From: an uncultured Paracoccaceae bacterium
GTDB taxonomy: Bacteria; Pseudomonadota; Alphaproteobacteria; Rhodobacterales; Rhodobacteraceae
DNA: 40,902 bases
Assembly: GCA_947497065.1 (NCBI GenBank)
Contig: CANMEQ010000010.1
Span: 1-40,902, forward strand
Reading direction: 5' to 3'
The position numbers were made by a program, and so were the translations under genes. How positions within the stretch are numbered: position 1 is the stretch's first letter; each line of letters begins with the position of its first letter. Shown in pieces: positions 34,737 through 40,902 of this stretch. The notes under the pieces are model-generated. The model worked only from the letters and a program-made list of their open reading frames with translations, made no database searches and was not told the DNA's origin.

Positions 34737-37082
34737 TTAAAATAGTAAGAAATCGTCGAGACCCAAACGTCCACCACCTTCGATGATTGCAATCAGTTCA
34801 GCCTCAGCTGGCCCGCCTCGACCGTCAATGTCGATAAACATCTCACCCGTCCGGCTGTCATAAATTGCCGTTTCTGTGCGCAATGCATTGTTGAACTGAA
34901 CTTGCGTAACTCCGCGTACGTCAATTGATCCATCGCCCAAGTTAAAATACCGGTCATCCAACGCAATTTGATCATTGCCGCCGAAATCAGTGATGCGCGT
35001 CGTGCCTTCTGCATCCGAAACCAAAAACGCGAAATAGTCGGTGCCATCACCCCCGGTGATAACATCGCCACCGCCACCACCGATCAAGATATTGCTGCCG
35101 CCGTTCCCGTTAATCTCGGTGCCAAACCCATTTCCGTTCACGCGAAGATTGGCTGTCCCTTCCAATGAAACGCGTTCAACTTCAGCCGATCCCAAAGTCA
35201 CCTCTGCGGAAGAAACAATCGTATCAAAACCATCTCCAACCAACTCAGTAGCGCGGTCGCCCCTGTTGTCGAAAAGGAAGACATCATCGCCCAGCCCACC
35301 AAAGAATTGATCCGCACCGGCACCACCGTCCAACTGATCGTCGCCCGCGTCACCGAACAAAACATCATCTCCGGCCAAGCCGAAAATCGAGTTGTCAGCC
35401 AAATTCCCTGCAAGCGGTGAATCATCCCCATCAGTGCCCGTAATCACAATATCCGGGAACAGATCACTGGTCGAAAGCACTTCATTGTCGTCTTCATTCA
35501 AATAGAACTCGAACTCTTCAACGTTTTCGAACCGGCCCAAGACCTCGCCCGTTTCAATGAAGATCATCGAGATCGAACCGTCACTTTCATCCTCTTCAAG
35601 TGTGAAGAATTCGGAAAACGCTTCGTACGTCGGTTCATCCAAGACAACGTAATCGAATGTTTCAACACCGTTTGCAAACTCATACGTCTGGAAGAAGGCA
35701 TAGAGGTTGTCGAACTTCACACGGTCCGTCCCTGCCCCGCCATCAATCTCCATATAATCGGTAAGTCGTTGCACATCCAAAAGGTTGTCTTCTTCGCCCC
35801 CAATCACGTAGAGTTCGCCGCCTTGATAGAAATCCAAATCGGCATTCTCAAAATTCTGGAAATCAATATCAATGAACAGGCGGGCCTGACTGGGGTCATA
35901 AAACTCCGACGGGCTCACAAATCGCTGTTCATCATAGGAATACGTCTCGTACAACGCAGCTGGATCAGCCGTTGCTTTGAACGTCCCCTCCACAAAATCC
36001 AGCTCATAAATTCCATAGATGCCAGACGTGAAATCCAACTCGTCTTCGCCGTCACCGCCATCCAATGTAATGTCGCGCGGATCAGCACCAGCAAATAGAT
36101 CTACGGGAAACGAATAATCGACTTCTATTTCCAGCTCATCGTCCCCATCATCAAGGTCAACGAAGGAGTCTTCCGCAGCAAGAATTACAATGTCGTCCAA
36201 CAGTACGTTTCTATCATCATCTTCAGTGCCAAGCAAAGTCGCGGTCTCAATGGCAAAATCATCTTCCGTCTCAAGTGCGCCGGAAATATTCAAAAGCTCG
36301 GTCCCATCCGCGCCCGTCATAACGAATGACGTCAATGCAAATTCCGGGATATCTGACAGGTCCAATTCTGGCCCGCTCGCGACTATGGTATTCACCAACG
36401 AAATAATCTCGCCTACGGTCTCGAAATCAAACGTCCCATTCAACTCTGCAGAAAGTCCTGCAACATTCAGCGTCACCGCCGTTGGAAAAAGAGAAAACGT
36501 ACCAATCGTTTCGTCGCCATCGAACACGGTTAAACCAGAGAACTGTAGTTCGTCTAACTCGGGCAGATCAGAATACGTCTCATCTTCACTCTCACCGGAG
36601 ACAACAAGCGCCAAAGCAGAAATAACATCAAAAATGTCTTGAAATTCAGTCGGGAACTGACCGTCAATTTCAATTCTTTGCGCACCAGAAGAAAATGCAA
36701 ACTTTTCTGTCGATGCTTCAATGCTCAAAATTTCGACACTATCAACAATCACATCAATCGATGAAAATGCCCCCTCGGCAAGCCCCTCGGACAATTGCAC
36801 CGCCAAATCGTCTAGAGATGAAATCTGTTCCAGCTCAAGACCATTCAACACGATGCCATTTTCAGCATCTCCCCACACGATTTGATCGCTGGTGATCCGT
36901 GTTGGCGCTTCATCCAGACTGTCAGTCGCGGCGTTTCCGTCGCCCAAATTTTCAAGTTGTTCTGCGAAATCCAATGCAAAACCATCTAATATACTGAAAT
37001 CAATGAGAGAATCCAGCCGTTCACTCACCTCGTCATCTTCGGTATCCGCGTTCAACAAAGTAGAAAATTTAAAATCAAGCAT
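34737..37082 (-). CDS. Acidic RTX calcium-binding protein, type I secreted
   Basis: 781 residues; the ATG has AAGGA eight bases upstream and no signal peptide. Residues 1 to about 545 are highly acidic and beta-rich and match no family I can name. They include several short repeats of the GxxELxISG type and a DDGDDELEIEVD stretch. RTX nonapeptides occupy about 549-690 (GLAGDDVLFGDAGDDQLDGG and following). The end, TGEMFIDIDGRGGPAEAEL then DDFLLF, aligns with the end of the giant RTX protein and is the probable type I secretion signal. Divergent from the beta-barrel gene, 88 bases away. It is likely an extracellular structural or binding protein. Confidence 0.85.
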   Translation of the reverse strand: MLDFKFSTLLNADTEDDEVSERLDSLIDFSILDGFALDFAEQLENLGDGNAATDSLDEAPTRITSDQIVWGDAENGIVLNGLELEQISSLDDLAVQLSEGLAEGAFSSIDVIVDSVEILSIEASTEKFAFSSGAQRIEIDGQFPTEFQDIFDVISALALVVSGESEDETYSDLPELDELQFSGLTVFDGDETIGTFSLFPTAVTLNVAGLSAELNGTFDFETVGEIISLVNTIVASGPELDLSDIPEFALTSFVMTGADGTELLNISGALETEDDFAIETATLLGTEDDDRNVLLDDIVILAAEDSFVDLDDGDDELEIEVDYSFPVDLFAGADPRDITLDGGDGEDELDFTSGIYGIYELDFVEGTFKATADPAALYETYSYDEQRFVSPSEFYDPSQARLFIDIDFQNFENADLDFYQGGELYVIGGEEDNLLDVQRLTDYMEIDGGAGTDRVKFDNLYAFFQTYEFANGVETFDYVVLDEPTYEAFSEFFTLEEDESDGSISMIFIETGEVLGRFENVEEFEFYLNEDDNEVLSTSDLFPDIVITGTDGDDSPLAGNLADNSIFGLAGDDVLFGDAGDDQLDGGAGADQFFGGLGDDVFLFDNRGDRATELVGDGFDTIVSSAEVTLGSAEVERVSLEGTANLRVNGNGFGTEINGNGGSNILIGGGGGDVITGGDGTDYFAFLVSDAEGTTRITDFGGNDQIALDDRYFNLGDGSIDVRGVTQVQFNNALRTETAIYDSRTGEMFIDIDGRGGPAEAELIAIIEGGGRLGLDDFLLF

Positions 37083-37170
37083 TTAACATATCCTTCTGAA
37101 ACGCGGAGAGTTAACTTAAATTTGAATTTTTCGTCAATCGCTTACTTTCGCTAAACACGAGTTCTTCCTG

Positions 37171-37857
37171 ATGTTTCAATCCTTCGGTGTTATTGCAGTT
37201 TCATGCGTGGCGTCACTTTGGGCCGTGCCCACAATTGCACAAGAGCCGCTAGACCTCCGGTTCAATGCTGGGATCGGTCCGGGCCTCTCGTTGCCCGACG
37301 CGCTGGAAGACTTAGTTCTAACTTTCATTGGTCCATCGCCTGACACCACTTTTTTCAGGCGCTCGACAGGTCCCGTGTTTGGCGAAATCGGAAACATTCC
37401 AGTTTCTAATAGTAGGTCCTTGGCCGTCTCATTTGAAGTTTCACAGGTTCTAGCACGGCGATCAGACTGGACGTTGTCTTGGGACCTGACAGGTGCGCTC
37501 GGCAATTCAAGTTTTACATTGCCTCAGGGCGTCGGACCCTTTTCAGACCCAGCCCAAATAAAGATGAGATATGCTGCAGTCACCCCTCGGGTTTTCGGTC
37601 AACTTCCACCGTTTTCAACACATTACGGAACGTGGGGCGCGCGTTTTGGCGCGGGGTCCGAAATCATACTCGTCGATACCAACGTCACATCAGACCTTTT
37701 AGACATCGACCATCAGGGTTGGTATCATACCAACTTCGTTTTCTCAGACCTGTCCCTTCGCTTTGGCCCAAACGAGCGCAACGACATTACGGCGGGCATT
37801 CAGGTCGGTGACAACGAAACCTTAGCGCTCATGCTGACATCTGGGATTTCTTTCTAA
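37171..37857 (+). CDS. Putative outer-membrane beta-barrel protein
   Basis: 228 residues. The N-terminus is a signal peptide (hydrophobic MFQSFGVIAVSCVASLWAV, likely cleaved near TIAQ). The mature part alternates polar and non-polar residues in short strands and ends LMLTSGISF, with the C-terminal phenylalanine needed for outer-membrane assembly. About eight strands could be drawn, as in small barrels. No named family is recognised. It sits between an RTX gene and the Wza-like export gene, so a role at the outer membrane in the same system is possible. The ribosome site is weak. Confidence 0.65.
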   Translation: MFQSFGVIAVSCVASLWAVPTIAQEPLDLRFNAGIGPGLSLPDALEDLVLTFIGPSPDTTFFRRSTGPVFGEIGNIPVSNSRSLAVSFEVSQVLARRSDWTLSWDLTGALGNSSFTLPQGVGPFSDPAQIKMRYAAVTPRVFGQLPPFSTHYGTWGARFGAGSEIILVDTNVTSDLLDIDHQGWYHTNFVFSDLSLRFGPNERNDITAGIQVGDNETLALMLTSGISF

Positions 37858-37899
37858 CATTCTCGGCCTATGCAACAAATAGCACTCAGTTTAGCCCGC

Positions 37900-39003
37900 T
37901 TAGTTTGTCAGACTCAGCGTGGCTGCGAAAATACCAAAGAAAGAATTGATCGCGGTCACAGGACTTTCACTGACGTAAATCAAATCACCGGATTGAATTT
38001 CAAATTGATCTGCCGAAAACAACCCATCGGCGCTGGTCAGATCAATTGTGAAGATCGTGCGGGGATGATCGGGCCCAGATCTGTCCGCCGTGACATCCGA
38101 AACACTGTAGCGGCGCAAAATCAATATGCCCTGTGCATCAGCCCGATCTTCGGCCAAACCACCAATCATAGACATAGCATCAATCGCCGAAACATGATCG
38201 GACGTAAACGGATGAATGGCTTGCGTCCCAGCCGCCCCTAGCGACGCGAACGTCCGCTGGTCGTCTTCAACGAAAACACGGTCGCCGCCCACCAAGGTCG
38301 TGTTGAAACCTGGATTGTCCAAAACCCGGTCAGCAGACATGCCGTACAACCGGCCGTTCCGCTGAAGTCGGATCTGCGGGTTGACGAGTGCACCCGAAAC
38401 GCCCCCTCCATCCGCGATTAACTGCAACAGCGTGTAATCGCGGTCTGGCAACGGAAACGTGCCAGGTTGAGCGACACCACCTACCAAACTTACCGTTTGC
38501 TGGCTTCCCTCAATCATCGAAAGCTGGATTTGCACCGAAGGGATCGTCTCGACATAACCCTCTTCAATACGCTCACGCGCACGCTCCGGGCTCATCCCAG
38601 CCACGCGCACATCGCCAAGATATGGCAAGAAAATAGACCCCGAAGAAGAGACACGGTTGTCATTTAATACAACATTACGTTGCCCTGGTGCAGTTAAAAG
38701 GCCGCCATTCGCTTCCGTCGTCCATGCGGTGATATTTATAGTATCCCCAGCCTTGATGATGCGGTTGTTAGGCTGATCAACTCGGTTGATCCACCCCAAA
38801 TCAGAGGCGCCAACTTGCGGCCAATGCAAGAACGTGACCAAATTTTCTCGGGTCACCGCTTCGACCGCAAAGTCACGAACTAGCTCATTCTCATCGGTCC
38901 GGCTCGAGGCCAATACCTCCGATTGCAGCCCCGCGCCACGCGGAAACAAATCGCAGCCAGAAAGCCCAGTCACAGCACACAGCAGAAGTATAAATCTACG
39001 CAT
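37900..39003 (-). CDS. Polysaccharide export lipoprotein, Wza/KpsD-like
   Basis: 367 residues; the ATG has GGGGGA six bases upstream. A lipoprotein signal, LSGC with Cys17, starts the mature protein; the residue after the cysteine is Asp. Residues about 75-165 are the Poly_export domain (IIKAGDTINITAWTTEANG, then GSIFLPYLGDVRVAGMSPER). Two SLBB-type domains follow (about 168-250, TVSLVGGVAQPGTFPLPDRD, and about 260-345). It should form the periplasm and outer-membrane part of the export channel, working with the KpsE/M/T set about 20 kb away. It is convergent with the beta-barrel gene and divergent from the last RTX gene. Confidence 0.92.
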   Translation of the reverse strand: MRRFILLLCAVTGLSGCDLFPRGAGLQSEVLASSRTDENELVRDFAVEAVTRENLVTFLHWPQVGASDLGWINRVDQPNNRIIKAGDTINITAWTTEANGGLLTAPGQRNVVLNDNRVSSSGSIFLPYLGDVRVAGMSPERARERIEEGYVETIPSVQIQLSMIEGSQQTVSLVGGVAQPGTFPLPDRDYTLLQLIADGGGVSGALVNPQIRLQRNGRLYGMSADRVLDNPGFNTTLVGGDRVFVEDDQRTFASLGAAGTQAIHPFTSDHVSAIDAMSMIGGLAEDRADAQGILILRRYSVSDVTADRSGPDHPRTIFTIDLTSADGLFSADQFEIQSGDLIYVSESPVTAINSFFGIFAATLSLTN

Positions 39004-39239
39004 TTTAGTCCCCCGTGAAAAACACCTAGTCGAATGAATATTTAAGGAAAAGGAATTTCCTCCGGCTAGCTATAAATAATTGCCCTACCCCCTCTATGTG
39101 TCGCGCCCGACGGCTGCTTTCACCCGAACACGCAAAACATTTGAACTAAAGTCTCTTGAAGGTCCGCATTTCTGCCCGGGTTTTAGCCGACAATCGCCCG
39201 CTCCATCCACGATCCGGTTCCCGTTGGGTGGAGAAACAG

Positions 39240-40902
<1,663 letters not shown>

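Overview
The window looks like chromosomal or large-replicon DNA of a marine alphaproteobacterium, most likely a Rhodobacterales (Roseobacter-group) species. This is inferred from RTX proteins with a shared C-terminal tail, a KpsE/KpsM/KpsT-type export set, glycosyltransferases with an N-terminal 'GWA' beta-sandwich module, a PF13704-type glycosyltransferase and IS3-family remnants. No rRNA, tRNA or marker gene is present, so the taxonomy is inference only.

Layout. (1) 1-1555: 5' part of a minus-strand RTX metalloprotease, cut by the window edge. (2) 1627-9383: three large multidomain glycosyltransferases, two on minus and one on plus, the plus one preceded by a possible 40-residue small ORF. 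(3) 9455-12306: kpsE-like gene and a KpsT-like ATPase fused to a degenerate sulfotransferase-like domain, ended by a strong terminator. (4) 12371-17581, minus: a giant RTX protein with three tandem ~310-328 residue modules and a beta-helix region. (5) 17908-19927: ugd and a kpsM-like permease. (6) 20031-21479, minus: manC-type GDP-mannose enzyme. (7) 21742-25367: rmlC-rmlB-rmlD-rmlA. (8) 25722-34406: an AT-richer accessory block with a 1213-residue glycosyltransferase of mostly unknown content, a small GT-A enzyme, IS3 relics, a PF13704-type glycosyltransferase and two sulfotransferases. (9) 34737-40902: a second full-length RTX protein, an outer-membrane beta-barrel candidate, a Wza/KpsD-like export lipoprotein and the 5' part of a beta-propeller-like RTX protein.

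How it fits together. Ugd (UDP-glucuronate), ManC (GDP-mannose) and RmlABCD (dTDP-L-rhamnose) supply sugar nucleotides. At least six glycosyltransferases would assemble a surface polysaccharide. KpsM/KpsT/KpsE and the Wza-like lipoprotein would export it by an ABC-transporter-dependent route. Two sulfotransferases, plus the sulfotransferase-like tail on KpsT, suggest a sulfated or otherwise decorated polymer. Four RTX proteins, probably exported by a type I system encoded elsewhere, are interleaved with the export genes and may process, bind or organise the polymer outside the cell. No type I transporter genes and no kpsC/kpsS/kpsF/kpsU homologues were seen here.
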